This document shows, piece by piece, positions 38,791 to 47,816 of a stretch of DNA of 64,000 nt (position 1 is its first letter; every line of letters begins with the position of its first letter). Source of the DNA: Brevibacillus sp. DP1.3A (GTDB taxonomy: Bacteria > Bacillota > Bacilli > Brevibacillales > Brevibacillaceae). The DNA is taken from contig NZ_CP085876.1 in the NCBI RefSeq assembly GCF_013284245.2, positions 4,490,001 through 4,554,000 on the forward strand. The letters are read 5' to 3'. A program made the translations under genes and the position numbers. Below the pieces are notes generated by a model. The model was not told the origin of the DNA. It saw only the letters and a list, made by a program, of their open reading frames with translations, and searched no databases.

Positions 38791-39918
38791 TTAGTCCAAC
38801 TCTTCCGCATCTACGACGTTGCGACCTTTATCCGCATGTCGCTCGATAGCGAGTTGCACCAGACGATCGATCAGCTCGCTGTAGCTCACACCCGCTGCTT
38901 GGAAGAGCATTGGATACATGCTAAACGGCGTAAAGCCTGGCATCGTATTCACTTCATTGATATAGAGCTTGTCGTTTTTCTCATCCCAGAAAAAGTCTAT
39001 ACGGGAAAGGCCAGAGCCATCGAGTGCTTGGAATGCCTGCTTGGCAATTTCCGCGATTTGTTCGGATACATGCTCGGGAACGATGGCAGGAATGGAGAGC
39101 TCTGTTCCCGCCCCCTTGTACTTGGCTTCATAATCGTAAAATTCTTTAGCGGCAATGACTTCCCCAACGACAGATGTCATCAGCTCTTCATTCCCCAAAA
39201 CGCCAATCTCCAACTCACGTGCTTGAACGAACTCTTCCACGATCAATCTACGGTCGAATTTGGCAGCTACCTCTAATGCGTGCTTGAGCTCCTCACGATT
39301 TTTCGCTTTGTTAATCCCTACGCTAGAACCCATATTCGCCGGTTTGACGAAACACGGATAGCCGAGTTCACGCTCGATCCGATCCATGACATCGTCCTGG
39401 CCTTTTTCCCATTGCGAGCGCAGAAAGCCTACATATTTCACTTGCGGAAGTCCAGCTTGTGCAAAGACGGTCTTCATCATCCATTTATCCATTCCGATAG
39501 CGGAAGCCATTACTCCGGTTCCCACGTACGGGATATTCGCCAATTCCAACAATCCCTGGATCGTCCCATCTTCGCCAAATGGTCCGTGAACCACAGGGAA
39601 AACAACATCCATTTGCTCATTCATGGCAAACAGCGATCCTTGCTTGTTTGCGATTGCCAGCTCTTGCCCTGTCTCTGTTGTCTCGGGAATGGCTGGCGTT
39701 TTTGCCGATAAGCGCAACGCTTCGATCGTATCCGGCAGTTGACCTGCCAGTGTCTCTCCAGTCACCCAAGAGCCATCCAATTGAACGTACACAGGTGTTA
39801 CCTCATATTTATTTGCATCCGCGGCCTGCATAATGGACATGGCCGTACGCAATGAAACTTCATGCTCTGAGGATTTTCCTCCATAAATAATGCCCAGTCG
39901 GATCTTTTGATTTCCCAT
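38791..39918 (-). CDS. ddl: D-alanine--D-alanine ligase
   Basis: A 375-residue ATP-grasp ligase making the D-Ala-D-Ala dipeptide for peptidoglycan. N-terminal IRLGIIYGGKSSEHEVSL, HGPFGEDGTIQGLLE, PCFVKPANMGSSVGI (ATP-grasp) and the C-terminal NEVNTMPGFTPFSMYP (metal ligands) are complete. The ATG at 39918 has AAAGGAG 10 bases upstream; a further in-frame ATG at 39927 is too close to that site. The serine-containing and Tyr/Phe substrate-pocket pattern points to D-Ala rather than D-Lac, but the exact residue is not checked. Confidence 0.96.
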   Translation of the reverse strand: MGNQKIRLGIIYGGKSSEHEVSLRTAMSIMQAADANKYEVTPVYVQLDGSWVTGETLAGQLPDTIEALRLSAKTPAIPETTETGQELAIANKQGSLFAMNEQMDVVFPVVHGPFGEDGTIQGLLELANIPYVGTGVMASAIGMDKWMMKTVFAQAGLPQVKYVGFLRSQWEKGQDDVMDRIERELGYPCFVKPANMGSSVGINKAKNREELKHALEVAAKFDRRLIVEEFVQARELEIGVLGNEELMTSVVGEVIAAKEFYDYEAKYKGAGTELSIPAIVPEHVSEQIAEIAKQAFQALDGSGLSRIDFFWDEKNDKLYINEVNTMPGFTPFSMYPMLFQAAGVSYSELIDRLVQLAIERHADKGRNVVDAEELD

Positions 39919-40151
39919 CTGTGTCATGCTCCTTTCCTCTCCGTACGAAACCGGAGAGTCTACCCAGTTTCTACTCTCTCCTATGCTATGCAAAAGCCCA
40001 ACATCTGCTCTATTTACCGGGCCGAGCCCGTCATTTAGCATACACAAACCAAACGCCAAAAACAAGAGAAGCAAGTATCACCTGCTCACGTTTTTTCTCA
40101 TACCCTATAAATAAAATTCCTGTCATGGAGCTATTTTTTGGAGGGATTTCC

Positions 40152-40643
40152 ATGAGAGATTATTTGTTGTTCTGCACATATTGCTCTTCTTACACTTTAT
40201 TGCACAGCTATGATAAGGAAAGCGGGTCTTTCTTGGGGGAATACTCCCTGCTGCATAACAACTACACCCGAGACCCAATCATCTTGAACAAATTTCTCCT
40301 CGCCCATCTCGGTCACACCATCCGTACCATTCCCTCTAAGACGGATGACTACCGTCAAATCATCTGCAATGCCTCACATTTTTTGGAGGATGATATTGAC
40401 AAGTACGTGGAGGAAAGTCAGCAACGGGCAAAATTCAAGGAGCGTGATCGGAAAAGCGAACGGGAAATCGGTCAGGTACAGCTATATCTGGTCGAGCATC
40501 TCTTGTCCCACGAGCTTCAGAACTTAAGCCAGGCCCGCGCTTCTACCCCTGCCGAAGGACAAGTCTTTTTAGGCAAGGAACTGGGGTTCAAGCAGGCTCT
40601 CGATCTCGTCAGGCGTGTAAAAAATGACAAGCAATTGTCATGA
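40152..40643 (+). CDS. hypothetical protein, 163 residues
   Basis: A protein starting MRDYLLFCTYCSSYTLLHSYD with GGAGGG 8 bases ahead. The N-terminus has a C-x2-C pair (CTYC) that could bind metal if paired elsewhere, but no second pair is seen. The middle is rich in charged residues (QQRAKFKERDRKSEREIGQ), probably helical. No family recognised. It is divergent from ddl; the 233-base gap between them holds a weak -10 (TATAAA near 40105) and nothing else clear. Confidence 0.65.
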   Translation: MRDYLLFCTYCSSYTLLHSYDKESGSFLGEYSLLHNNYTRDPIILNKFLLAHLGHTIRTIPSKTDDYRQIICNASHFLEDDIDKYVEESQQRAKFKERDRKSEREIGQVQLYLVEHLLSHELQNLSQARASTPAEGQVFLGKELGFKQALDLVRRVKNDKQLS

Positions 40644-40742
40644 GCACTTATTTCTTTATTCGAAATGATTCACATTCTTTTGCAACTCTTTCCGCTCGTC
40701 GCGCGTATAAAAAGAGAGACGATACAAGCGGGGGGAAAGAAC

Positions 40743-40931
40743 ATGTTTGAATACAAATTCGTCCGAGTTGAGCTGTCCTCTTTTCGACGCCAACCAAAAG
40801 AAGATTATCAGACCGTTGTCCACGAGCACGCCAAGGAAGGCTGGCGTTTGGTGCAAATCTTTGCTCCAAGCATCGGGGGCGACGGTATGGCCAAATACTT
40901 CGAATTGATTTTTGAAAAACCAAAGTCTTAA
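40743..40931 (+). CDS. DUF4177-type small protein
   Basis: A 62-residue protein starting [16 protein letters not shown]; the EYKFV opening and GWRLVQI and YFELIFEKP segments fit the short DUF4177 beta-alpha-beta family of unknown function. GGGGGGAAAGAAC precedes the ATG. It lies 99 bases after the 163-residue gene on the same strand and ends at a strong terminator, so the two may be one transcript. Confidence 0.8.
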   Translation: MFEYKFVRVELSSFRRQPKEDYQTVVHEHAKEGWRLVQIFAPSIGGDGMAKYFELIFEKPKS

Positions 40932-40947
40932 ATCAAACTGAAGCCGA

Positions 40948-40990
40948 AAAGAAAAACAGCGCCGTATTAACGCGGACGCTGTTTTTCTTT
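40948..40990. terminator. bidirectional terminator after the DUF4177 gene
   Basis: AAAAACAGCG-CG and CG-CGCTGTTTTT pair around TATTAA, with A and T runs at the ends; shared by the converging methyltransferase gene. Confidence 0.85.
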
Positions 40991-40994
40991 TTCG

Positions 40995-42290
40995 CTATCG
41001 ACGATCTCTTACTTCAAAGATGGCAAATTTCAAGTAATGAGCCTCATCAGCTCCACTGATTTGCGGATGATCCTTGCCCGCGCCTCGCCATTCAATCAGG
41101 CGCAATATCTTTTTGGCATCGACTGCTGCCTCTTGAATCGTTTGCAGGAACAACTCAGGTGACATATGGTACGAGCAAGACGCGGTAACGAGAAATCCGC
41201 CTGGACGAACGAGCTTCATCCCGTTTAAGTTAATGTCTTTGTAACCGCGGCAAGCGCCTTTCACTGCTCCACGCGATTTCGCGAACGCTGGTGGGTCAAG
41301 AATGACCACATCCCAGTTCTTGCCTGCCTCTACATTTTCACGCAAGTAATCAAACGCATTGGCCACCACAAAATCAACGCGATGCAAGAAGCCATTGAGT
41401 GTAATGTTTCGCTTCGCTGTTTCGATGGCATGGTCGGAAATATCGAGGGCTGTCACTTTTTTCGCACCGTGCTTGCAAGCATTTAGGGTAAAGGAACCAG
41501 TGTGTGTAAAGCATTCCAATACCTCAGCGCCATCCCAAAACGGATTTTTGACCACTTTACCACGCTTGTCTACAGTCACCTGCTTTGTCTCGCCGTCTAC
41601 TTCCATGCTCGTCAGGGTAATGCCGTGCTTTTCGCCCCAGCCTTTCATCAAAGGCGCGATGGACGCACGATTTTCCCGCTGATCATAGAAAAAGCCCGTC
41701 TTTTGCCCCTCTACGATATCCACATAGTATTTCAATCCGTTTTCTTCGATCAATACCTCACGCGGACACTCTCCGTACAGGACTTCTTTGCCTTGTGTCA
41801 GCCCTTCCAGTTCACGGACATGTACATCATTGCGCAAATAAATACCAGTCGGTGCAAATACCTCTACCAGTGCATCTCGAATCCAATCGATTCGCTTCTC
41901 CATCCCCAATGAGAGGACTTGGACAACCAATGTGTCTTCGTAGCGGTCAACGATCAGTCCTGGCAAAAAGTCTGCTTCCCCGTAAATGACGCGGCAAGCT
42001 CGTGGGTTATCCACAAATCTCGTCCGGAATTCTGCCGCCTGCTTGATTTTGCGCAAGAAAAAGTCGTAGTTGATCTCTTCCTTTTGGTCGTAGCTCAAAA
42101 TGCGCACGATCATTTGTGAAGCTGGGTTGATGTAGCCCTTTGCCAAAAAATGCCCTTTGTGATTGGTGACCTCGACGATTTCACCTGGTTCTATATCCCC
42201 TTGAATTTCTAATACCTCTGATTGAAAAATCCACGGATGTCCTACTTCTAGCCGCTTTTTCCGATGTTGATTTAATAGCACACGTGCCAT
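40995..42290 (-). CDS. class I rRNA large-subunit methyltransferase (RlmI-like, PUA domain)
   Basis: A 431-residue SAM-dependent methyltransferase with an N-terminal PUA RNA-binding domain (about 1-80) and a Rossmann core. Motifs are VLECFTHTGSFTLNACKHGAKKVTALDIS (SAM motif I) and WDVVILDPPAFAKSRG (motif IV), with CSYHM late in the protein, the pattern of m5C enzymes like E. coli RlmI acting on 23S rRNA. About 35 extra residues sit inside the core compared with RlmI (MEVDGETKQVTVDKRGKV). The ATG at 42290 has AGGAGG 9 bases upstream. Confidence 0.87.
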   Translation of the reverse strand: MARVLLNQHRKKRLEVGHPWIFQSEVLEIQGDIEPGEIVEVTNHKGHFLAKGYINPASQMIVRILSYDQKEEINYDFFLRKIKQAAEFRTRFVDNPRACRVIYGEADFLPGLIVDRYEDTLVVQVLSLGMEKRIDWIRDALVEVFAPTGIYLRNDVHVRELEGLTQGKEVLYGECPREVLIEENGLKYYVDIVEGQKTGFFYDQRENRASIAPLMKGWGEKHGITLTSMEVDGETKQVTVDKRGKVVKNPFWDGAEVLECFTHTGSFTLNACKHGAKKVTALDISDHAIETAKRNITLNGFLHRVDFVVANAFDYLRENVEAGKNWDVVILDPPAFAKSRGAVKGACRGYKDINLNGMKLVRPGGFLVTASCSYHMSPELFLQTIQEAAVDAKKILRLIEWRGAGKDHPQISGADEAHYLKFAIFEVRDRR

Positions 42291-42380
42291 GCAGCTATTC
42301 CTCCTCTTTGTCATGCTTGCCCTTGTACAGGCATAGCGTTATAGTAACTTGCTAAAAATGGACAGGGAGGAACGTATCTT

Positions 42381-43364
42381 GTGATAGTCTCCATCCTCGC
42401 CCCTTTTACCTTTGGGCTCACTTTTTTTCTTTTCGGTATGTACGCCATGCGCTCCGGCTTTCAAAACCTCGCCGGCAAAAAAATGGAAGAATGGATGGGG
42501 CGCTTTACACGTACCCCGCTCCATAGCTTCTGGATTGGTCTCTTCGCTACTTTTGTCTTGCAAAGCTCCAGTGCGGTAACCGTCCTGACGATTGGGCTGA
42601 CGAACGCAGGCATCATCCAGTTCACACAAACCGTCGGCATCATATTGGGAACCAATCTGGGCACGACAGTGACAACGGAGCTGGTTGCGCTCAAGCTCGA
42701 GTCCTTTGCCATCCCCATGCTTCTCATCGGAGTCGCTCTATGGCTGATGCCGCGCCGAAACATTCGTTGCATTGGTCTTGTTGTCGCCGGCTTCGGACTG
42801 ATCTTCCTCGGTATCGATACATTGAAAATCATGGGGAAGCCTTTGGAGCAGTCTGAGACGTTTCGTTCGCTTTTTCTGGAGAGCAGCCATTCCATCTGGA
42901 TCGGTTTGATTACCGGGATCATTTTCACCGCTCTCATCCATAGCGGTTCCGCTACGACCGTAATCACGATGGGCCTGCTCAGTCATCAAATTCTTTCGAT
43001 GGAAACGGCACTCGCCATCGTATTGGGCGCGAATGTCGGGACTTGCTTTACCGCTGTCATCGCTGCGATTGGCACGAATACGGCATCCAAACAGGTCGCA
43101 TGGTGCCATACGCTCTTCAACGTCGCAGGCGCGATTGTTTTTTTACCGTTTCTTTCCCAGCTTGCCCTCGTCAGTGCATTTTTAACGGATAGTCCTTCTA
43201 TGCAGATCGCCCATTCACAGACTATCTTCAATCTCATCTGCTCGTTGGTCGCGCTGCCATTCGTCCCGCAGATAGCCCGGTTTATTCAATGGCTGATCCC
43301 TGATAAGCGTCGTCCTACTGACCTCACCTTTAGAAAGAAAATGGTATCAAGTAGATGGAAGTAA
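42381..43364 (+). CDS. Na/Pi cotransporter family protein (YqeW-like)
   Basis: A 327-residue inner-membrane protein with eight or so helices. The two internal repeats carry the QSSSAVTVLTIGL and HSGSATTVITMGL signatures of sodium-phosphate symporters, each followed by GANVGT or GTNLGTT. It lacks the PhoU-like C-terminal domain. GTG start with GGGAGG. In Bacillus yqeW lies next to mtaB and rpsU, so this is probably its ortholog, displaced by the insertion of other genes. Its last 35 bases overlap the convergent lrgB gene. Confidence 0.87.
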   Translation: MIVSILAPFTFGLTFFLFGMYAMRSGFQNLAGKKMEEWMGRFTRTPLHSFWIGLFATFVLQSSSAVTVLTIGLTNAGIIQFTQTVGIILGTNLGTTVTTELVALKLESFAIPMLLIGVALWLMPRRNIRCIGLVVAGFGLIFLGIDTLKIMGKPLEQSETFRSLFLESSHSIWIGLITGIIFTALIHSGSATTVITMGLLSHQILSMETALAIVLGANVGTCFTAVIAAIGTNTASKQVAWCHTLFNVAGAIVFLPFLSQLALVSAFLTDSPSMQIAHSQTIFNLICSLVALPFVPQIARFIQWLIPDKRRPTDLTFRKKMVSSRWK

Positions 43365-43995
43365 TGACGCCTGCCACGATCATTGCGACACTGGACGCTG
43401 CCGTTTGAACAGGAGAAACACGGTTCAAGCTAGCCGTACCAATGGCGTGTGCACTCGTACCGATGGCGATCCCGATTGCCCAATCATCCGTGATCTTACC
43501 CCATTTGAGAACAGGACGGGCAATCATGACACCGACCATCCCCGTCAACGCGGTAAAAAAGGCTGCAAGTGCAGGTTCCCCACCTATGGAACGACTCAGC
43601 TCCAACGCAATCGGAGTGGTCACGGATTTGCTAAGCATGCTTTTGTATACGAGCTCATCTGAACCCAGAAACCAATGAACCCCGATAACGACGAAAATCG
43701 CAACGGCACAGCCTGCACATACACCAAGCAAAACACCGCGCCAAATATGAGCAAACTCCTTGATCTGTTTAGCCAGCGGAATAGCGAGTGCAACCGTTGC
43801 AGGGCCAAGCCAAAAGGAAATCCACTGGCCACCGGCAGTAAATGCCTCCCAATCGCCGCTAAACGCCCACCACATGGTCCAGACCAAGACCACAGCCACC
43901 AGAAGAGGCTGCAATCGTTGAAATCGAGCGTTGATCATTGTTGCACCTTTGTACCCTGCTACCGATACCAAAATGGCGAAAAATTGACTAAGCAT
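43330..43995 (-). CDS. lrgB: LrgB/CidB family membrane protein
   Basis: A 221-residue polytopic membrane protein. The family pattern GKITDDWAIGIAIGTSAHAIGTASL is near the C-terminus and the SVTTPIALELS segment in the middle. LrgAB/CidAB pairs act as holin/antiholin-like or metabolite (pyruvate) transporters. It overlaps lrgA by 8 bases, showing coupling, and its 3' end overlaps the plus-strand transporter gene by 35 bases. Whether this is the Lrg or Cid type cannot be told from sequence alone. Confidence 0.88.
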   Translation of the reverse strand: MLSQFFAILVSVAGYKGATMINARFQRLQPLLVAVVLVWTMWWAFSGDWEAFTAGGQWISFWLGPATVALAIPLAKQIKEFAHIWRGVLLGVCAGCAVAIFVVIGVHWFLGSDELVYKSMLSKSVTTPIALELSRSIGGEPALAAFFTALTGMVGVMIARPVLKWGKITDDWAIGIAIGTSAHAIGTASLNRVSPVQTAASSVAMIVAGVITSIYLIPFSF

Positions 43996-44383
43996 CCAGA
44001 GTCCTCCCCTCTTGCTGCAAGGACGATTCTGATTTTTGTTTATGATGCTTCAAATACCATTGTACAACCACACCAGTCACAAGCATGACTAGCAATGGAC
44101 CGAGAACCATCGATAGTATGATTGGCAATGGATTTTGCGTGAATACGTTTAAATAGGAAGCAACTCCGACAATGATCGGTACGAAAAAGAGCAACATATG
44201 TCGAATCAAAAAAGTACCGGCTTGTTCCACCCAATCCATTCGTATCCATCCCATACACAGTCCCAGTGTTAACAGCAGCATTCCCACCAGGTTACCGGGC
44301 AGGGGAATATGCAGCCATTTGCTCGCAGCTACGCCTACCCCATAAAAAGCCAACAGGATGACGATTCCCTTAACAAATTTCAT
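43988..44383 (-). CDS. lrgA: CidA/LrgA family holin-like protein
   Basis: A 131-residue protein with four transmembrane helices. Family marks are IPLPGNLVGMLLLTLGLCMGW and FFVPIIVGVASYL. GGGGAGGAG precedes the ATG. It is the first gene of a two-gene lrgAB/cidAB operon; the partner is encoded directly after. No LytTR or LysR regulator is next to it. Confidence 0.88.
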   Translation of the reverse strand: MKFVKGIVILLAFYGVGVAASKWLHIPLPGNLVGMLLLTLGLCMGWIRMDWVEQAGTFLIRHMLLFFVPIIVGVASYLNVFTQNPLPIILSMVLGPLLVMLVTGVVVQWYLKHHKQKSESSLQQEGRTLDA

Positions 44384-44443
44384 TTTGCTAATCTCCTCCC
44401 CGCTCCCTATCCTCTCTCTATAGGAACATCAGCATGCAGGACG

Positions 44444-44478
44444 GAAAAAGCCCGGCCTTTCCTCGGCCAGGCTTTTCT
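44444..44478. terminator. terminator of the heat-shock/mtaB/deoC operon
   Basis: AAAAGCC-GGCC (44445-44456) pairs with GGCC-GGCTTTT (44465-44476), just past the deoC stop codon. Confidence 0.85.
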
Positions 44479-44484
44479 TTCGTA

Positions 44485-45150
44485 TTAGTATCCGCTGCCT
44501 GTTGTTTTTGCTCCAGTTACAATGGAAACACCGGAACTCGTACCGACACGGCTCGCGCCTGCTTCGATCATCGCAACCGCTGCTTCGCCGTCACGAACAC
44601 CACCAGACGCTTTTACGCCTACATTTGGTCCTACAATTTTACGCATCAGGGCGATATCTTCAACCGTTGCTCCACCTGTTGAAAATCCTGTGGAGGTTTT
44701 TACGTAATCAGCACCAGCCTCTACGGAGAGCTTGCACGCGACTACTTTTTCTTCTTCGGTCAAAAGGCAAGTTTCCAGAATCACCTTCAAGAGAATATCG
44801 CCAGCAGCTTGCTTCACAGCAGCGATGTCTTTTTTGACAGTTTCCAGATCGCCGGATTTCAGGGCACCTACGTTCAGTACCATATCTACCTCAGTCGCTC
44901 CCTTTGCAATCACATCGCGGGTTTCGGCTGCTTTTGACTCGATAGTGCTCGCTCCCAGAGGGAATCCGATAACCGTGCACACTTTCACATCAGAGCCTGC
45001 CAGGAGTTCAGCAGAGCGTTTTACCCAATAAGGGTTTACGCATACAGACATGAAGTCGTGCTCTCTTGCTTCTTGGCACAGCTTGTCAATCATCTCTTGT
45101 GTAGCATCAGGCTTCAACAGTGTGTGGTCGATATATTTGTTCATGTTCAT
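44485..45150 (-). CDS. deoC: deoxyribose-phosphate aldolase
   Basis: A 221-residue class I aldolase that splits 2-deoxyribose 5-phosphate into glyceraldehyde 3-phosphate and acetaldehyde. Motifs are [26 protein letters not shown] (catalytic D), [11 protein letters not shown] (Schiff-base region) and [18 protein letters not shown], whose lysine is the Schiff-base residue, plus [10 protein letters not shown]. It sits after the NUDIX gene at the end of the dnaK operon, 4 bases on. Confidence 0.96.
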   Translation of the reverse strand: MNMNKYIDHTLLKPDATQEMIDKLCQEAREHDFMSVCVNPYWVKRSAELLAGSDVKVCTVIGFPLGASTIESKAAETRDVIAKGATEVDMVLNVGALKSGDLETVKKDIAAVKQAAGDILLKVILETCLLTEEEKVVACKLSVEAGADYVKTSTGFSTGGATVEDIALMRKIVGPNVGVKASGGVRDGEAAVAMIEAGASRVGTSSGVSIVTGAKTTGSGY

Positions 45151-45154
45151 AGAA

Positions 45155-45583
45155 CTACACCTCTATCCCTAATTGTTCGAATGCAAGACGAAAAATGCTG
45201 TCATTGTTACGGTATCCTCGTTGCAGTTGCAAATCCCAAGCTTCCTTTGCTGGATGCCAATGAACATCATTGATTTCTTCTAGCTGTACGGTGATCTCTG
45301 TGTTGTAAGCTTCCACCAAATAATAATGAACTTCTTTGTCGATGGATTCGCCCGACACCGGATGCGTATACACGTAGGTGATCATGTCGAGCTTGGACCC
45401 CAATCGTCCTGCTACGCCTGTTTCTTCCAAAACTTCGCGCAGAGCCGTTTCTTCGATGGTCTCGCCCATCTCCTGCTTCCCTTTTGCGAGAGTTACTTTG
45501 CCATAGCGGTCTTCAATCAATAGGAGCATGTACTCTGTGTCTTGCTTCTGGTATACAACGCCTCCTGCCGATATCTCCCTCAT
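45155..45583 (-). CDS. NUDIX hydrolase
   Basis: A 142-residue pyrophosphohydrolase. The NUDIX box [23 protein letters not shown] (about 34-56) matches GX5EX7REUXEEXGU. Substrate is unknown; the N-terminus [29 protein letters not shown] is typical of diadenosine-tetraphosphate/dinucleotide or RNA-cap-type members. Its ATG overlaps the mtaB stop (ATGA), so it is translationally coupled to a tRNA-modification gene. Confidence 0.92.
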   Translation of the reverse strand: MREISAGGVVYQKQDTEYMLLLIEDRYGKVTLAKGKQEMGETIEETALREVLEETGVAGRLGSKLDMITYVYTHPVSGESIDKEVHYYLVEAYNTEITVQLEEINDVHWHPAKEAWDLQLQRGYRNNDSIFRLAFEQLGIEV

Positions 45584-46938
45584 ATAGCTCGCTCCTTCAG
45601 GTAAGGCAGCGCCTCTGTTTCTACTACGCGAACAAAAGTCCCTTTGCAGTATTCCGAGCCTGGTTCATCCAGTCTGACCTTGCAAATCTTGCCGATCATG
45701 CTCTCATCGCCAGGGAAGACGACGTTCAGGTAGTTGTCCGAATAGCCCATCAGAAGACCGCTATCAGGTGCTTCTTTATATGGACGCTCCGGAATGACTT
45801 CCAGTACATCCCCTACGAATTTCGTGGAGTATGCCAAGGTCAATTCCTGATTGAGCTCCAGAAGCTTCGCTACGCGCTCGTTCTTTTCCTCATCAGGAAT
45901 TTGATCTGTCATACGCGCTGCTGGTGTACCTGTACGCATGGAGTACGGGAATACGTGCATCTCGGCAAAACCGATTTTCTTCATAAACTCGTATCCGTTC
46001 CAGAATTGCTCTTCGGTCTCACCCGGGAAGCCTACGATGACGTCTGTTGTAATCGCTGCTCCTGGCAATGCTTCGCGTACTTTGACCATTCTTTCGTAAA
46101 ACTCAGCAGTCGTATACTTGCGGCGCATGCGTTTCAACACTTCGTCATCGCCCGCTTGCAGCGGTACATGCAGATGGCGCACGACACGATCAGAGTTATT
46201 GATGACCTCGATCACTTCATCGGTGATTTGGCTCGCTTCGATCGAACTGATGCGGATGCGCTTGAGGCCTTCCACTTGATGAAGGTCAATCAACAGCTTG
46301 GCCAAATTGTAGTCTTCCAAATCCTCGCCGTATCCACCCGTATGAATCCCAGTCAAAACGATTTCCAGATAGCCTGCTTCCACCAGCTTTTGAGCCTGTT
46401 CGACGACGCTTTCCGGTTTGCGGGAACGCATCAGACCGCGCGCCCAAGGAATAATACAAAACGTACAAAAGTTGTTGCAGCCCTCTTGAATCTTGAGGGA
46501 AGCACGTGTGCGATCCGTAAAGTTAGGAACATCCAGCTCTTCGAATTCGCGAGCTTTCATAATGTTGCCTACTGCGTTGATCGGCGTGCGTTCTGTACGA
46601 ATTTGATCCACGTACTCGATCAGCTTTTCGCGCCCTTGTGTACCAACTACGATATCTACACCGGGAATTTGCGCAATCTCACTTGGAGAGGTTTGCGCAT
46701 AGCAGCCAGTTACGGCAACAATCGCCTCAGGATTACGGCGAATCGCACGACGAATCACTTGGCGGCTCTTCTTATCTCCCGTGTTCGTAACCGTACAAGT
46801 ATTAATGACGTAAACATCTGCTTCATCTTGTTCAAAGTCAACTCTCTCGTAGCCGTCTGCCTTGAACAATTGCCAGATGGCCTCTGTTTCATAGCTGTTT
46901 ACTTTACAGCCCAATGTATGAAAAGCAACGGTAGACAT
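45580..46938 (-). CDS. mtaB: tRNA t6A37 methylthiotransferase MtaB
   Basis: A 452-residue radical-SAM enzyme that converts t6A37 to ms2t6A37 in ANN-decoding tRNAs. It has the UPF0004 N-terminal half (HTLGCKVNSYETEA, VINTCTVT, VTGCYAQ: three cluster-binding Cys), the radical-SAM C-x3-C-x2-C motif (EGCNNFCTFCIIPWARG) and a C-terminal TRAM domain. The ATG at 46938 has AGGAGG 7 bases upstream. An in-frame ATG at 47043 overlaps the rsmE stop but would add 35 residues encoded by a run of palindromes, not seen in relatives I know. Confidence 0.95.
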   Translation of the reverse strand: MSTVAFHTLGCKVNSYETEAIWQLFKADGYERVDFEQDEADVYVINTCTVTNTGDKKSRQVIRRAIRRNPEAIVAVTGCYAQTSPSEIAQIPGVDIVVGTQGREKLIEYVDQIRTERTPINAVGNIMKAREFEELDVPNFTDRTRASLKIQEGCNNFCTFCIIPWARGLMRSRKPESVVEQAQKLVEAGYLEIVLTGIHTGGYGEDLEDYNLAKLLIDLHQVEGLKRIRISSIEASQITDEVIEVINNSDRVVRHLHVPLQAGDDEVLKRMRRKYTTAEFYERMVKVREALPGAAITTDVIVGFPGETEEQFWNGYEFMKKIGFAEMHVFPYSMRTGTPAARMTDQIPDEEKNERVAKLLELNQELTLAYSTKFVGDVLEVIPERPYKEAPDSGLLMGYSDNYLNVVFPGDESMIGKICKVRLDEPGSEYCKGTFVRVVETEALPYLKERAI

Positions 46939-46958
46939 TGCCATTCCTCCTTTTCCGT

Positions 46959-47034
46959 GAAAAACGTCTCGACGTTTTTCATAAAAGTGGATGTGACCGC
47001 TTGCGGTCAACGAAACGGTCATGACCGTTTCGTT
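46959..47034. repeat. cluster of three adjacent palindromes between rsmE and mtaB
   Basis: Three inverted repeats occupy 76 bases. One has 10-bp arms GAAAAACGTC and GACGTTTTTC with a 2-base loop (46959-46980). The next has 7-bp arms TGACCGC and GCGGTCA (46994-47009). The third is a perfect 26-base palindrome (47009-47034) centred on GGTCATGACC. The second and third share the GACCG/CGGTC core, so alternative pairings are possible. In the rsmE-to-mtaB transcript the first one lies just ahead of the mtaB ribosome site. Confidence 0.75.
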
Positions 47035-47039
47035 CCTGC

Positions 47040-47798
47040 TCATCCTTTGCGAAGTGATGAAGCCTCTCGTTCAAACTGATAGGAAGCGCAGGCCAAAACG
47101 TACTGGCTTGCCGTTTCCGTGCGCAAAATGCGCGGGCCGAGGGAAACCGTCAGGAACCCTTTGCTCTCTGCTTGGGCCACTTCCTCAGGGGAGAAGCCTC
47201 CCTCCGGTCCAACGAGGACGAGAAGTGAATCGCCCGCAGTCATCTCTTCTAGCACTTGATGAATCGTTGTACTGCCTTCTTTTTCATAGGCAATTGCGCA
47301 ATGAGTATACGACTGGCTAGCTTGAAGTATCTCACGAAATGAAACAGGAGATAAAAGCTCTGGCAAAACAGCACGATGAGACTGTTCAGCAGCCTCCTTG
47401 ACAATTTTGCGCCAACGCTCCAGTTTTTTCGCTTCTTTTTTGGCGTCCAGCTTTACAATGGTTCGCTCAGAAGAAAACGGAAAAAAAGAGTACGCCCCAA
47501 GTTCCGTCCCCTTTTGCAAAATCCACTCCAGCTTCTCACCTTTTGGAAGCCCCTGACCAATTGTGACTCGGATCGGCAGTTCTCGTTCTTCTTGAAGCAT
47601 TTCCATTACTTCTGCCCGTACTTCCTTGGCAGAAAGATAGACAAGCTTGGCCCGTGCCGACTTGCCCGCTCCATCAGAAACGATGATTTCTTCGCCTTCC
47701 CGAGCACGCATTACATTTACGATATGATGTACATCGTCTCCGACAATCGTTAGCTCATTCTCAGTAAAGGAATGTGGCTCGACAAAATATCGTTGCAT
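47040..47798 (-). CDS. rsmE: 16S rRNA (uracil(1498)-N(3))-methyltransferase
   Basis: A 252-residue SPOUT-class methyltransferase acting on 16S rRNA U1498. The N-terminal PUA-like part (MQRYFVEPHSFTENELTIVGDDVHHIVNVMRA) precedes the knotted SAM domain with VGPEGGFSPEEV and SLGPRILRTETA. It lies 18 bases after prmA in the conserved dnaJ-prmA-rsmE-mtaB order. Confidence 0.95.
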   Translation of the reverse strand: MQRYFVEPHSFTENELTIVGDDVHHIVNVMRAREGEEIIVSDGAGKSARAKLVYLSAKEVRAEVMEMLQEERELPIRVTIGQGLPKGEKLEWILQKGTELGAYSFFPFSSERTIVKLDAKKEAKKLERWRKIVKEAAEQSHRAVLPELLSPVSFREILQASQSYTHCAIAYEKEGSTTIHQVLEEMTAGDSLLVLVGPEGGFSPEEVAQAESKGFLTVSLGPRILRTETASQYVLACASYQFEREASSLRKG

Positions 47799-47816
47799 CT
47801 CGCCAACCCCACTATT

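Noticed and set aside
45484..47079. 531-codon open frame on the plus strand
   Set aside because: It is antisense to mtaB and the NUDIX gene, both with full catalytic motifs, and its translation is rich in Cys, Phe and His with no domain and no ribosome site.
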